From NCBI RefSeq assembly GCF_000765805.2, contig NZ_JRPD02000007.1:1-64000 (forward strand): a stretch of DNA of 64,000 nt, in the 5' to 3' direction. A program made the position numbers and the translations under genes. The number at the start of each line of letters is the position of its first letter. Within the stretch, counting starts at the first letter, position 1. This document shows positions 1 through 9,760 of this stretch, one piece after another. This stretch comes from Helicobacter muridarum (GTDB lineage: Bacteria > Campylobacterota > Campylobacteria > Campylobacterales > Helicobacteraceae). Under the pieces are notes generated by a model. That model saw only the letters and a list, made by a program, of their open reading frames with translations, did not search any database and was not told the DNA's origin.

Positions 1-105
1 TATAAAAATACACAAATGGATTTTCAAGGATTTTTCAGGCACATAGAGGGGCACAATTCCCATGCCCCTCTATTCACTCCCCAACTTATACAAATACTTG
101 AATAA
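1..105 (+). CDS. 3' end of an unrecognised protein gene (partial)
   Basis: The first frame is open from base 1 to a TAA and encodes 34 residues ending in GFFRHIEGHNSHAPLFTPQL followed by IQILE. The composition (His, Pro, Phe, Gly) looks like real protein, unlike the AT-rich translations of nearby non-coding DNA. The gene begins left of the window and I do not recognise the family. A perfect 11-bp inverted repeat lies inside this reading frame. The alternative is chance openness over 105 bases, so confidence is moderate. Confidence 0.45.
   Translation, partial: YKNTQMDFQGFFRHIEGHNSHAPLFTPQLIQILE
43..73. other. Perfect 11-bp hairpin inside the partial gene
   Basis: ATAGAGGGGCA pairs exactly with TGCCCCTCTAT across a 9-base loop. 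The stem is GC-rich in an AT-rich surrounding. No T-run follows on either strand, so it does not look like a simple terminator. It lies about 30 bases before the stop codon of the frame described for bases 1-105. Confidence 0.6.
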
Positions 106-281
106 TATATAAAATTAAAATACAAAAAATAGTTGATTTATAAATAATTTCTACTATTATTTTGTTAAAGAACTCATAGAATAAATATTCTTGAATATGT
201 ATTATGTGAATTTTAGATTCTTAACTTATTAGAATCTCCTCTATCATTGCTAAAACTAGAGAGACATTAGAATAGTTTGCC

Positions 282-2084
282 TTACTTAGCTTTAGCCCTT
301 TTGCGCATATTTGGCTCTAATATCTTTTTGCGGATTCTTACATTTTGCGGTGTTACCTCTAGAATCTCATCATCTTCTATCCACTCTAATGCGCGCTCAA
401 GTGTCAGATCGCGTGGTGGCACAAGTTTAATGGCTTCATCAGCCCCGCTACTGCGCATATTAGTTAGATGTTTTGCCTTGATAGGATTTACGTCTAAATC
501 ATTATCCCTACTATGCTCACCAATCACCATTCCCACATATACTTTTGTTTGCGGAGAGATAAATAGAGCACCTCGCTCTTGAATATTAAACAGTGAGAAT
601 CCTGTCGCCTCGCCGTTCTCCATAGAGATTAATGCTCCGTTTTTACGCGATTCTACATTGCCGCTAAATGCGCGAAATTCCAAAAAGCTATGATTCATAA
701 CGCCTTCGCCTTTTGTATCTGTCAAAAATTCACTACGATAACCAATAAGTCCACGAGCTGGAATCTCAAATTCCAAACGAGTAAATCCATCATTCATTGG
801 GTTCATTGCTTTCATTTCCGCTTTTCTACGTCCTAAGCGTTCTATAATTGTGCCGCTAAAGTCTTGGGGCGTGTCAATGACTAAATGCTCAAAAGGCTCA
901 CATTTTGCCCCATCAATTTCTTTAATAATGACTTCAGGGCGAGATATACTAAACTCAAAGCCCTCGCGCCTTAGATTTTCGGCTAAGATTGTGATTTGTA
1001 GTTCTCCTCTCCCGCTTACTTTAAATTTACCCTCGCCCATTTCCTCACAGCGCATAGCAATATTTGTTTGCATTTCCTTTAGTAGTCTATCTTTAATCTT
1101 ATTTGCAGTTACATGTTTACCCTCTAAGCCAGCCAAAGGACTATCATTTACGGCGAAATAAACATTCATAGTGGGCTCTTCTAAGTGCATGGGATCAAGT
1201 GGCATAGGATTGTTTGGATCAACAACAGAATCTCCCACATCAATGGCGTTAAATCCAGCAATGGCTACAATATCCCCTGCCTGTGCACTATCTATCTCTG
1301 TGCGTGCCAAGCCCAAAAAGCCTATAAGTTTGCTAATGCGTCCTACTTCCTTTTCACCATCGCTTTTAGCAAGCATTACATTAACACCCTTTTTTACTGT
1401 GCCATTAAATACTCTTGCAATACCAATTTTGCCTACATAGTTATCATAATCAAGTGTGAAAATCTGCATTTGCAAAGGATCTTCACTATTTCCGCTAGGA
1501 GCAGGGACATATTCTAGGATCGCCTCAAAAAGCGGCTCAAGATTCTTTTTTTCATCATTTAAATCTTTGATTGCATAGCCATCGCGCGCTGCTGCATAAA
1601 TTACAGGAAAATCAAGTTGTTCATCACTTGCTCCCATTGCTACAAACAAATCAAATACTTCATCAACCACTCTATCAGGCTCAGCAGCTGGTTTGTCTAT
1701 TTTATTCACTACTACAATAGGTCGGATTCCAAAGCTTAGAGCCTTTTTTACTACAAATTTAGTTTGTGGCATAACGCCCTCTTGGGCATCTACAAGCAAA
1801 AGTACACCATCTACCATTTTTAATACTCGCTCTACTTCACCGCCAAAATCGGCGTGTCCGGGTGTGTCAATGATATTGATTTTTGTGTCTTTATAAGTAA
1901 TGGCTGTATTTTTAGAGAGTATCGTAATGCCCCGCTCCCTTTCTAGATCATTAGAATCCATAACGCGATCATTTATTTGCTCTCTCTCACTAAATGTGCC
2001 AGATTGACGTAAGAGCCCATCAACAAGGGTAGTTTTTCCGTGATCTACATGAGCTATAACAGCGATATTTCGTATATTTTGCAT
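282..2084 (-). CDS. typA: Ribosome-associated GTPase TypA/BipA
   Basis: Translation-factor GTPase related to EF-G and LepA. It binds the ribosome and in other bacteria is needed for ribosome assembly or growth under stress and cold. At 600 residues it has normal family length. The G domain shows AHVDHGKTT (11-19), RGITI (51-55), DTPGH (73-77) and NKID (127-130). EF-G-like domains III and V follow, and then the BipA-specific C-terminal domain. An AGGA box lies six bases before the ATG. It is transcribed alone and diverges from the HP0268-like gene. Nothing in the sequence looks damaged. Confidence 0.97.
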   Translation of the reverse strand: MQNIRNIAVIAHVDHGKTTLVDGLLRQSGTFSEREQINDRVMDSNDLERERGITILSKNTAITYKDTKINIIDTPGHADFGGEVERVLKMVDGVLLLVDAQEGVMPQTKFVVKKALSFGIRPIVVVNKIDKPAAEPDRVVDEVFDLFVAMGASDEQLDFPVIYAAARDGYAIKDLNDEKKNLEPLFEAILEYVPAPSGNSEDPLQMQIFTLDYDNYVGKIGIARVFNGTVKKGVNVMLAKSDGEKEVGRISKLIGFLGLARTEIDSAQAGDIVAIAGFNAIDVGDSVVDPNNPMPLDPMHLEEPTMNVYFAVNDSPLAGLEGKHVTANKIKDRLLKEMQTNIAMRCEEMGEGKFKVSGRGELQITILAENLRREGFEFSISRPEVIIKEIDGAKCEPFEHLVIDTPQDFSGTIIERLGRRKAEMKAMNPMNDGFTRLEFEIPARGLIGYRSEFLTDTKGEGVMNHSFLEFRAFSGNVESRKNGALISMENGEATGFSLFNIQERGALFISPQTKVYVGMVIGEHSRDNDLDVNPIKAKHLTNMRSSGADEAIKLVPPRDLTLERALEWIEDDEILEVTPQNVRIRKKILEPNMRKRAKAK

Positions 2085-2278
2085 AGAATTTCCTACATAT
2101 TATATATATTAATAAAAGCTTTAATTTTATCTAAAAGTTGATTAATTTTTTGATAATAAACAAATGGCAAACATATAATAATATTATGTTATAATTGATA
2201 GTCTTACTTTATTTTACCGTTACTAAAATCCATATCTTAATATGCCTTTAGATTGTTTTATCATACAGGCATTTATGC

Positions 2279-2284
2279 TATAAT
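2279..2284 (+). promoter_or_regulatory. Candidate -10 box of the HP0268-like/miaB transcript
   Basis: A perfect TATAAT lies 38 bases before the ATG of the small gene. Helicobacter housekeeping promoters rely on the -10 box and usually lack a clear -35, which fits here. Another TATAAT about 90 bases further upstream could be an alternative start. Confidence 0.45.
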
Positions 2285-2321
2285 TTGTGCTATGCTTTAA
2301 AATTACTATAAAGGGCTATGT

Positions 2322-2576
2322 ATGGAGATTAAAGTTGCAAAGAATTCCTTAAAGTCAGATGCCTCCCAAAGTATTCTAACATTGGAAGATATGCTATCTA
2401 TTGTTAATGAGAATGGTAAGAGGGGTGCTATATTTTATTTAGATAGAGAGAATCCAGAGAAAAATATAAAGAAGATAGAGACTTTTTTTAAGGGTAAGGA
2501 TCATGCAACTATCATTCGTGAAGTAAGAATTAGCATGGATGAAAAAGACTATATATATGAGATACATGTTTTATAG
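2322..2576 (+). CDS. HP0268-like small protein (Smr-like nuclease family)
   Basis: This 84-residue protein matches H. pylori HP0268 in length, in the ending MDEKDYIYEIHVL and in its position directly before miaB. HP0268 has been described as a small nicking nuclease with an Smr-like fold. The N-terminal VAKNSLKSDA and the central IFYLDRENPEKNIKKIETFF segment also agree. It precedes miaB by about 70 bases on the same strand and is probably co-transcribed with it. Nuclease activity is carried over from the homologue and cannot be read from the sequence itself. Confidence 0.8.
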   Translation: MEIKVAKNSLKSDASQSILTLEDMLSIVNENGKRGAIFYLDRENPEKNIKKIETFFKGKDHATIIREVRISMDEKDYIYEIHVL

Positions 2577-2647
2577 TTTAAGAATGCTGCATGACGCTTT
2601 TAGCAATTCTTTAGAATTTAAATAATAAAAAGCTAGATAGGACAGCT

Positions 2648-3961
2648 ATGAAGCTTTATATAGAAACGCTTGGTTGCGCTATGAATGTGCGCGACAGTGA
2701 ACATATTATTTCAGAGTTACAAGAGAAGGAGGGTTATACCCTAACTAGTGATATTTCGCAAGCAGATTTGATACTTATTAATACTTGTTCTGTGAGAGAA
2801 AAGCCTGAACAAAAGCTATTTAGCGAAGTAGGGCAGTTTGCTAAGCGTAAAAAACAAGGCGCAAAGATTGGCGTATGTGGTTGCACTGCTAGTGCATTGG
2901 GTCATGAGATTATTAAACGTTCTCCGCATGTAGATTTTGTGTTAGGGGCTAGGAATATCTCTAAAATTACAAGTATTATACATACTCCAAAGGCAGTTGA
3001 GGTAGATATAAGTCATGATGATAGCATGTATGTATTTTCAAACTCTAAGCCAAGCAGCTATAGGGCATTGCTTAATATTTCTATTGGTTGTGATAAAAAA
3101 TGCGCATATTGCATTGTGCCATTTACAAGAGGTAAAGAGATTTCTATACCATTTGACTTAATTAATAAAGAGGCTAGGAGGCTTGTAGCAAATGGAACTA
3201 AGGAGATTCTATTACTAGGGCAGAATGTAAATAATTATGGCATAAGGTTTAGTGTGCCACATGCGAATATAAATTTCACAATGCTATTGCAGGAGTTAAG
3301 CAAGATTGATGGATTAGAAAGAATTCGTTTTACAAGCCCACACCCATTACATATGAATGATGAGTTCTTAGATGAATTTGCAAGCAATCCAAAGATTTGC
3401 AAAAGTATTCATATTCCATTGCAAAGCGGTTCTGATAGGATTCTAAAGCAAATGAAGCGAGGCTATACGCAAGAATGGTATCTAAATCGTATATCCTACC
3501 TCAAAAACAAAGTGCCAAATGTGGGCATTAGCACTGATATTATTGTTGGATTTCCAAATGAAAGTGATGATGATTTTGAAGAGACTATGAAAGTTTTGGA
3601 ATCTGTGCGCTTTGATACATTGTATAGCTTTATCTACTCGCCAAGACCAAATACCCTTTCATATTCATGGGGAGATAATGGCAGTGTGCCAAGTAATGTA
3701 TCAAAGGATAGACTAGCTAGATTGCAAAATAGGCACAGAGAAATCCTACAAGAAAATAGTCAAAGAGAGTTAGGCAAAACTCATTATGTGCTTATTGATT
3801 CTAATAAAAGTTCTATTAAAGAGACATTTAGTGAGGGCAGGAGCGATACTAACCGTCTTGTTAGAATCCAAGATGAATTTATTGATATGGGTAATATTGC
3901 AGAAGTGATGATTACAGATGTTAGGGGTAGCACGTTATATGCTAAGACTAGAATTAAATAA
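2648..3961 (+). CDS. miaB: tRNA-2-methylthio-N6-dimethylallyladenosine synthase MiaB
   Basis: Radical SAM methylthiotransferase that converts i6A37 to ms2i6A37 in tRNAs reading UNN codons. The N-terminal UPF0004 domain carries the auxiliary cluster cysteines (C10, C47 and C79 in GVCGCTA). The radical SAM motif CDKKCAYC gives C148, C152 and C155. A TRAM-like domain closes the 437-residue protein, which is normal length. An AGGA box precedes the ATG. The HP0268-like/miaB order is shared with H. pylori. MtaB-type paralogues are the main alternative, but the GCAMN start and the neighbour favour MiaB. Confidence 0.95.
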   Translation: MKLYIETLGCAMNVRDSEHIISELQEKEGYTLTSDISQADLILINTCSVREKPEQKLFSEVGQFAKRKKQGAKIGVCGCTASALGHEIIKRSPHVDFVLGARNISKITSIIHTPKAVEVDISHDDSMYVFSNSKPSSYRALLNISIGCDKKCAYCIVPFTRGKEISIPFDLINKEARRLVANGTKEILLLGQNVNNYGIRFSVPHANINFTMLLQELSKIDGLERIRFTSPHPLHMNDEFLDEFASNPKICKSIHIPLQSGSDRILKQMKRGYTQEWYLNRISYLKNKVPNVGISTDIIVGFPNESDDDFEETMKVLESVRFDTLYSFIYSPRPNTLSYSWGDNGSVPSNVSKDRLARLQNRHREILQENSQRELGKTHYVLIDSNKSSIKETFSEGRSDTNRLVRIQDEFIDMGNIAEVMITDVRGSTLYAKTRIK

Positions 3962-4003
3962 CTTTTCTATACATGTCATTTTGGCTTGTTAAGGTAGGAA
4001 TTT

Positions 4004-4072
4004 ATGATTAATGAGTGGGGGGGGGGGGGTAACGCCCAACACATTAACCTGTCTTTATTGCTTAAAGATTAA
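4004..4072 (+). other. Putative phase-variable leader ORF with G13 tract
   Basis: An ATG with an AGGA box five bases upstream reads MINEW, then runs straight into 13 consecutive G residues. With G13 the frame ends after 22 codons. With G12 it would read on for 36 codons (...VTPNTLTCLYCLKIKNN...). With G11 it stops at once. This is the layout of a Helicobacter/Campylobacter contingency gene, but no long open frame follows in any register, so the gene body appears lost. Confidence 0.35.
4017..4029 (+). repeat. Homopolymeric G13 tract
   Basis: Thirteen G residues lie in a genome of low GC. Tracts of this length arise and persist through slipped-strand mispairing and are the usual switch of phase-variable genes in this family. 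The true length probably varies between cells and could be affected by base-calling. Confidence 0.9.
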
Positions 4073-4313
4073 AAATAATACTTTTTTCTTGTTTGCCTCT
4101 CCCAAAATATCATAAACAAGCCTTTAAGCTTGTGTAAATATATCCTTTTAGACAAGCCTACTTTAGCCTACTAATTACTAAATTCTTTCATACTTTCTTT
4201 AAATCCTATCAAGCCTTAATTGTGGTTATTTTCAAAAAAATACTGCAATTTTTTTGATGTGTGGCTTGCGGTGGCTTCTTGTTATGTTTAGCGAATCGAA
4301 CATCTATAATAAA

Positions 4314-4360
4314 TTTGTCATTCTGAGACTTTCTGCGAATAATCTCATAGAAATGACAAA
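4314..4360. repeat. Palindromic intergenic element (TGTCAT...ATGACA family)
   Basis: The ends TTTGTCATT and AATGACAAA are perfect 9-bp inverted repeats 29 bases apart, with further matching CTGAG/CTCAT inside. Elements with the same kind of ends occur at 30781-30840 and 63708-63770. It looks like a miniature, non-coding repeat and not a terminator, as it is remote from any gene end. Confidence 0.6.
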
Positions 4361-4699
4361 GTGGAAGATATTTTGGGTATTCACCATTAGATAACCCATA
4401 TCGCAGGCTTTGCTAAAAATCGCACTGCACTCTCACAAATCACTATTGTGATATAAATTCTTTCCTTTTTCAAAGCAATCATCTTTATTATTACAGTTTA
4501 TAAAAGCAGCTTTATTTCCATAAGCTACAAAGAAACAAAGTCCATAAGCTTATTAATGAACATATTGCAACGTTTAAAACATTTTTCATTTGTTCTGCTT
4601 TAGGTTAATTTGTGTTTAGAATTCTGAAGAAGGCAATTATAGCTTGTAGGATTTAAGAGTCTCTAAAATATAGAATCCAAATAATAAGGAATAATAAAA

Positions 4700-4740
4700 G
4701 AGATGTTGAATTAACTTTAGTTAGCTCAACATGACAAGGA
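4700..4740 (+). repeat. Partial copy of the GCTCAACATGACAAGGA repeat
   Basis: The stretch begins GAGATGTTGAATTA and ends GCTCAACATGACAAGGA. Related half-elements occur at 9690-9720, 30594-30635 and 63741-63770. All have GAGAT(A/G)T near the left and a CTCAA(C/T)ATGA(C/T)AA motif at the right. Confidence 0.5.
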
Positions 4741-5354
4741 AAGTTATATAAGCTATCTTTGAAACAAAGAACTTAAGAGATTGATAATCACCAAAAAGCG
4801 GATATAACAAGGGATTAACTGCCTAAATAATTAGATTCTAACTATTAGCATAAAGCACTATATACCTTCTTGTGAAATATTCTAAAGCATATAAAAGTTT
4901 TTCTTTGTATTTGGCTCTAATAATTTCTTATTTTCATGATTTTTTGTTAATAAGATATGCTTTAAAGCTCGCAGATATTACACTGCTTTTTGTGCTTAGT
5001 CCGTAATGCTCAATATTTTTTGACTAAAGAGATTCGCTATTTATTTAAAGCTAATGTTTATATCGCTTAGTTTTATAATTTCTAGCTTATCATAATTATT
5101 CTCTTTCTTTAATCTTCTCAACTTCTTTAGCAGTGCTATCAGAATTTATAAGCAACAATAGCTCTTTACACTGCTTCATAAGATTTTCTCTCTAACCATT
5201 TTTGCCAAGATTAAATATTGGCAAAACGCAATATTTAATCTCTCATTTTTTCTTTTTGAGATAATAGCTTGAATGTAGTGATGTAGTTATAATTTGTAAT
5301 ACCCTGTATAAAAATTATTCCTATGCTTGTATATAGAATATATAATTATCTGCC

Positions 5355-5747
5355 CTAAAGTTTTTTAATAAGCGAAAGCATTTCTATATCATTGCTTTTT
5401 AGAGTCTTACCGTTTAATAGGCTAAAATAAAGATTAAAAACCATTTGAAACACATAGATTGATCTCTAATGCCACTACGTCATTGCCTTTAATATCTAGC
5501 TTTATATCAAAACGGTATGCATCATTACTACTTTTACCATATATTTCGTTGAATCTTTTATCTCATTAAATCTTCTGCTATTTTCATTTTCTACCATTTT
5601 ATAAAAAATATGATAATTTCTATCACACTCATATATTTTGTTGATAGATTGTTTGGCTTAAGGTTGTTTAGTAATAATATTAGAGGGTTAAAATTTATAG
5701 AATTAATAAATCTTTTAGATACTAGTCTTAAGCAAGCTATCAAGCAT
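5355..5747 (-). pseudogene. Degraded gene once overlapping the end of hisD
   Basis: An ATG overlaps the hisD stop as TAATG and reads MLDSLLKTSI before a stop. In shifted frames the same strand continues as ...RLVSKRFINSINFNP..., then ...KMVENENSRRFNEIKDSTKYM, then GKSSNDAYRFDIKLDIKG and NDVVALEINL, and finally ...GKTLKSNDIEMLSLIKKL and a stop. At least three frameshifts separate these pieces of one protein of about 125 residues. I do not recognise the family. The tight overlap suggests it was the downstream gene of a hisD operon. Confidence 0.55.
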
Positions 5748-7087
5748 TAAGTCTTTAGTCTTGAGAGGACAGACAATCTATGTGCTTCTAAGCCCTCTTG
5801 ATTGGCTAGGTTTGCACAATCTTGTGCCAGATTCTCTAAGCCATTCTTAGAGAATGATATAATGGAGCTATTAGTGCAAAAATGTTGAACTCCTAGTGGA
5901 GAAAAGAATCTAGCACTACCTCCTGTTGGCAATGTATGATTTGGACCTGCTAGATAGTCTCCAATAGCCTCTGGTGTATAATGCCCTAGGAATATTGCGC
6001 CTGCAGCTTTGATTAAAGGCAACAAGCTATATGGATTTTGCGTTATTATCTCTAAATGTTCAGGAGCAATTTGATTCATCAAATATGCTGCTTGCTCTAA
6101 ATTATTAACCATAATAATCGCCCCTCTATTATCGATGCTAGCACTAGCAATGTCTTTTCTTGGCAGAGACTTAAGTTTATTATCAATGAGTTTTGCTACT
6201 TCTTTAGCTAGATTTGAATCATCAGTTATTAATAGCGCGCTTGCCATTTCATCATGTTCAGCTTGGGATAGCATATCAATTGCTATGTAATTTGGATTCC
6301 CACTAGAATCAGCAATAATGCCAATTTCACTTGGTCCAGCTATCATATCGATATTTACATCACCAAATACTAGCTTCTTTGCCGCTGCTACAAATATATT
6401 TCCCGGCCCACTAATGCAATCTACCTTTTGAAACACATCAGAGTTAGAATCTCCTAGCATATTATTATGTGTATTATCATCGTTTATGCCGTATGCTAGC
6501 ATGCCAATAGCACCAACACCGCCGACTTTATAACACTCTTGTATGTCGCAAAGATGTATGCTTGCTAAAAGTATTTGGCTTATTTGATTGTTTGGCGTGG
6601 GTGTAGTCATGATGATTTCTTTCACGCCTGCTACCTTTGCTGGGATTGCATTCATAAGCAAGGAGCTAGGATAAAATGCCTTTCCACCCGGAACATATAT
6701 GCCCGCGCGCCCAACAGGCAAAACTTGCATTCCCAATAAATTCCCAAATCTATCATGATGAATAAAGCCTTTAGTTTTGCTTAGACTATGAAACTCATAA
6801 ATCCTATCAAAAGCTACTTGCAGGCTTATTTTTAATTTTGAATCAAGCCTTTTATATGCGTCTTCTGCTAGATTTCTATCTACTAGTAAATCTTTTAAGC
6901 TTTCTGGATCCCATTTGTCATATTTTTTTACTAGCTCTAGGATTGCTTCTTGTCCTCTTTTTTGTATATCTTGAAGCGTTGAAAGCACTTCTGGGATTAG
7001 GCTATACATGTCGCTTTTGGCTCTTGCTAGAATTGTTCTAAAGTCTTGTTTGAAAGATGGATTATTTGTATCAAATATTTTAATCAT
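5747..7087 (-). CDS. hisD: Histidinol dehydrogenase
   Basis: Catalyses the last two oxidation steps of histidine synthesis, L-histidinol to L-histidine, with NAD+ and zinc. Family hallmarks are PGGKAFYPSSLLMN, SGPGNIFVAAAKK, AGPSEIGIIAD, LSQAEHDEMA (Zn and catalytic His/Glu region) and GPNHTLPTGGSARF. I place the start at the second ATG because AAGGA lies seven bases before it. The first ATG, six codons upstream, has no ribosome-binding site. This gives 446 residues, normal for the family. Other his genes are absent nearby except a distant hisG, so the pathway is scattered in this genome. Confidence 0.95.
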   Translation of the reverse strand: MIKIFDTNNPSFKQDFRTILARAKSDMYSLIPEVLSTLQDIQKRGQEAILELVKKYDKWDPESLKDLLVDRNLAEDAYKRLDSKLKISLQVAFDRIYEFHSLSKTKGFIHHDRFGNLLGMQVLPVGRAGIYVPGGKAFYPSSLLMNAIPAKVAGVKEIIMTTPTPNNQISQILLASIHLCDIQECYKVGGVGAIGMLAYGINDDNTHNNMLGDSNSDVFQKVDCISGPGNIFVAAAKKLVFGDVNIDMIAGPSEIGIIADSSGNPNYIAIDMLSQAEHDEMASALLITDDSNLAKEVAKLIDNKLKSLPRKDIASASIDNRGAIIMVNNLEQAAYLMNQIAPEHLEIITQNPYSLLPLIKAAGAIFLGHYTPEAIGDYLAGPNHTLPTGGSARFFSPLGVQHFCTNSSIISFSKNGLENLAQDCANLANQEGLEAHRLSVLSRLKT

Positions 7088-7256
7088 TAGATATTCCTTA
7101 ATCATAAATTCAACTTAAGGGTGGATTTAGTTTATTTTTTTGCATTATGTCTAGTTAACTAAACTTGCATAGTTCCCTTGCGGCTTGTGTAATTTTACTC
7201 AAATACGATAAAATTCGGCAAAATAGAGTAAGAAGCATATTTAGGAGATAATTTTT

Positions 7257-8168
7257 ATGATTGCAGATGAAATGCAACACACAAGGATAGATTTTAAGGA
7301 TATTACGCTTGATGATAGAGAGTTAATACTCTCTTACTTGAAGCAAGATTCCTTTATGATTTCAGATATTAGTTTTGGAAATCTATTTATTTGGAGACTA
7401 GCTAGGAAGATTGAATTTGCTATCATTCATGAATGTTTAGTAATTAGGACTACATACATAGACAAGAATCCTTTCTTCTTTTTTCCAATAGGAGCTGGCA
7501 ATAAGCACTCTTGTATAGAAATATTAAGCCAATACTGTGATGATTTGGACATACCCTTAGAATTTCATTCGTTAGAAGAAAAAAGTATTTCAATACTTCG
7601 AGAAATATTTGGCGATATAAAGCCTTTGTTAAATAGAGACAGAAGCGATTATATTTATCTAACAAAAAATCTAATCGAGCTATCAGGCAGAAAATATCAC
7701 AGAAAAAAAAATCATCTAAATCGCTTTTTTGAGGAATATAGAGGTTTTTCTTTTGAAAAGATAGATTCCAATAATTTACAAGAATTACAAGATACATGGC
7801 ATCTTTGGTCTCAAGATCATATAGATTCTGGTTTGATTGCTGAATCTAAGGGCATTGTTAGTGTGTTGCAAAATTATTGCGCTCTTGGTTTTAGGGGTGG
7901 ATTATTACGATTTGATTCTAGGATTATTGCTTTTAGCTTTGGCGAGGTTATCTCTAGCGAGCTTTGTGTGATACATATAGAAAAAGCAGATATAGCATAT
8001 CGTGGTGCTTATCAGGCTATTAATCATCAGCTTTTAAGTCATTGTTTTGCTGATATTAAATACGTCAATCGTGAAGAAGACTTGGGCATTGATGGATTGC
8101 GCAAGGCAAAGATGTCTTATAACCCTCATATTATCTTAGATAAATATGAATTGATTGTATATTCTTAG
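7257..8168 (+). CDS. DUF2156 (MprF C-terminal-like) domain protein
   Basis: This 303-residue soluble protein has the pattern of DUF2156, the GNAT-like aminoacyl-transfer domain found at the C-terminus of lysyl-phosphatidylglycerol synthases. The typical RKYHRKKNHLNRF segment lies about halfway along. ISFGNLFIWR stands near the N-terminus and YINREEDLG-like YVNREEDLGIDGLRKAK near the end. No membrane domain is attached, so it is the stand-alone form. Its substrate is unknown. An AGGAGA box precedes the ATG by eight bases. It is monocistronic by spacing. Confidence 0.75.
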   Translation: MIADEMQHTRIDFKDITLDDRELILSYLKQDSFMISDISFGNLFIWRLARKIEFAIIHECLVIRTTYIDKNPFFFFPIGAGNKHSCIEILSQYCDDLDIPLEFHSLEEKSISILREIFGDIKPLLNRDRSDYIYLTKNLIELSGRKYHRKKNHLNRFFEEYRGFSFEKIDSNNLQELQDTWHLWSQDHIDSGLIAESKGIVSVLQNYCALGFRGGLLRFDSRIIAFSFGEVISSELCVIHIEKADIAYRGAYQAINHQLLSHCFADIKYVNREEDLGIDGLRKAKMSYNPHIILDKYELIVYS

Positions 8169-8416
8169 ATTTTCTTCTAGCTTGCTTGCTGCATAGCTAA
8201 CTATTTTTATTCCTAATATTATTAATATTATATGTTTTATGTAACAATTCTATACAATATGGTTTAGATTCCATATATTCACTTTATGGCTTTTGTAATA
8301 CTGCTTAATGAATTAAAGATGAATATTGCTCGCATTATGAATTTGTTACGCATAATTTTGTTATGCTTTGTTAGCGTTAGAGATTAGCGCGTAGTAATAA
8401 AATGTAAGGAACAATT

Positions 8417-9514
8417 ATGATTAAAGGTTTTGCAATGCTAAAGATTGGTTCTGTTGGAATCATCGAAAAAGAATATTTAGAGGAAGTAACAACAGGTAAA
8501 AAGTTAGCTATGGGTCCCTTAGATGCTATAGTTCGCCCTATTGCAGTAGCACCTTGCACATCTGATTTGCATACATGCTATGAGGGAGGCATAGGTGAGA
8601 GGACTAATATGTTCTTAGGTCATGAGGCAGTGGGGGAAATTCTTGAAGTAGGAGAGCTTGTTAAGGACTTCAAGGTTGGAGATAAGGTTATTGCTCCTGC
8701 TATTACACCTGATTGGAATGCAGAAAACTCTCAAAGAGGTTTTGCGCAACATAGCGGTGGAGCTTTATCGGGCTGGAAATTTTCTAATTTTAAAGACGGA
8801 GTTTTTGCTGATAGATTCCATGTTAATGATGCTGATGGGAATCTTGCACATTTACCCGAGGGTGTAGATCCTGTGGATGCTGTGATGTTGTGCGATATGA
8901 TTACTACAGGTTTTCATTGTGCTGAAAATGCATAAATTTTGCCAGGCGAGACTGTAGCAGTGGTTGGGCTTGGACCTGTTGGGCAAATGGCTACAGCTGG
9001 AGCAAATTTAATGGGAGCAAGTGAGATTTATGCCGTAGATTGTGTGGATTTTAGATATGAAGTTGCAAATAAGCATTATGGTGCTACTCACTACATAAAC
9101 TTTACAAAAGCTCCATTCCAAGAGCAGATTATGGATTTAACAAAAGGTAGAGGTGTGGATAAGGTTCTCATTGCAGGAGGTGGGCTTGGCACAATCGGGG
9201 ATGCTTGCGAATGTTTAGTTAATGGTGGTATTGCTTCTAACGTTAATTATCTAGGCAGTGGAGAGTATATCACTATTCCGCGTGTAGCGTGGAATGTTGG
9301 CATGGGACATAAAACCATAAAAGCTGGATTAACCCCTGGTGGAAGATATAGAATGGAAAAGCTAGCTAGATTACTCCAAACTGAAAAGTTAGATGTTAAA
9401 CCAATCATTACCCATCGATTAGAGGGAAAATTTGAGCAAATACAACAGTCTCTAGATATGATGAAAAATAAACCAGAACGTTTTATTAAGCCAGCTGTAA
9501 AAATTAATTGGTAG
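8417..9514 (+). pseudogene. NADP-type zinc alcohol dehydrogenase split by a stop codon
   Basis: The reading frame encodes a tetrameric Zn alcohol dehydrogenase of the Clostridium beijerinckii/Thermoanaerobacter type. The 172-residue first part carries catalytic zinc ligands C47 and H69 (with E70) and WKFSNFKDGVFADRFHVNDA. A TAA follows, and the same frame continues with GETVAVVGLGPVGQMATAGA (dinucleotide-binding loop) to a normal C-terminus. No frameshift is needed, only one changed codon (for example GAA to TAA). No ribosome-binding site precedes the second half, so restart is unlikely. The first half alone lacks the cofactor domain. It is otherwise undecayed, so inactivation is recent or is a sequencing error. 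Confidence 0.88.
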
Positions 9515-9689
9515 TTAAACTTTTTATTATACCAAATCAGTAGTTAGTCAGAATTAAGAATTAATATATGCTTTGCATTTATTACGTTTATTCTTAACAA
9601 GATAAGCTTATTTTGTTATTTTTAGTTTTACTTAAATAGGGTTAAGCAGCATTGTTATTCTAACTTTTAGATTAAGAATCTTAAATATA

Positions 9690-9720
9690 GAGATATTTCT
9701 CCACTACTCAATATGATAAA
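9690..9720 (+). repeat. Degenerate GAGATATTTCTC...CTCAATATGATAA repeat
   Basis: Reads GAGATATTTCTCCACTACTC and then AATATGATAAA. It closely matches the right half of the element at 63741-63770 (TGAGATATTTCTCTACGCTC then AACATGACAA). It lies between the alcohol dehydrogenase pseudogene and pgi. Confidence 0.5.
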
Positions 9721-9760
9721 AGAACAATTATCCTAAACCTTATCTTGCCTTTTATAATTA

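Larger units (their letters stand above)
3962..5746. other. 1.8-kb gene-poor, decaying region
   Basis: No intact gene is visible between miaB and hisD. The stretch holds a G13 tract with a start codon in front of it, a TTTGTCATT/AATGACAAA palindromic element, a partial copy of the GCTCAACATGACAAGGA repeat, and broken minus-strand coding remnants. One remnant is a 27-codon piece at 5096-5179 (MKQCKELLLLINSDSTAKEV...), another the wreck that abuts hisD. The rest is AT-rich sequence with stops in all frames. It looks like a site of repeated gene loss. Confidence 0.7.

Noticed and set aside
215-237. AGATTCT/AGAATCT hairpin downstream of typA as a terminator
   Set aside because: Only 7 bp, no T-run on the minus strand, and the word pair is common throughout the window.
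4081-5746. A complete mobile element or restriction system between miaB and hisD
   Set aside because: No transposase, integrase or methylase motif can be read, even allowing frameshifts. Only small unrecognised fragments are present.
8417-9514. Read-through or selenocysteine at the stop within the alcohol dehydrogenase
   Set aside because: The codon is TAA, not TGA, and no conserved recoding structure is visible. The residue is not a catalytic position in relatives.
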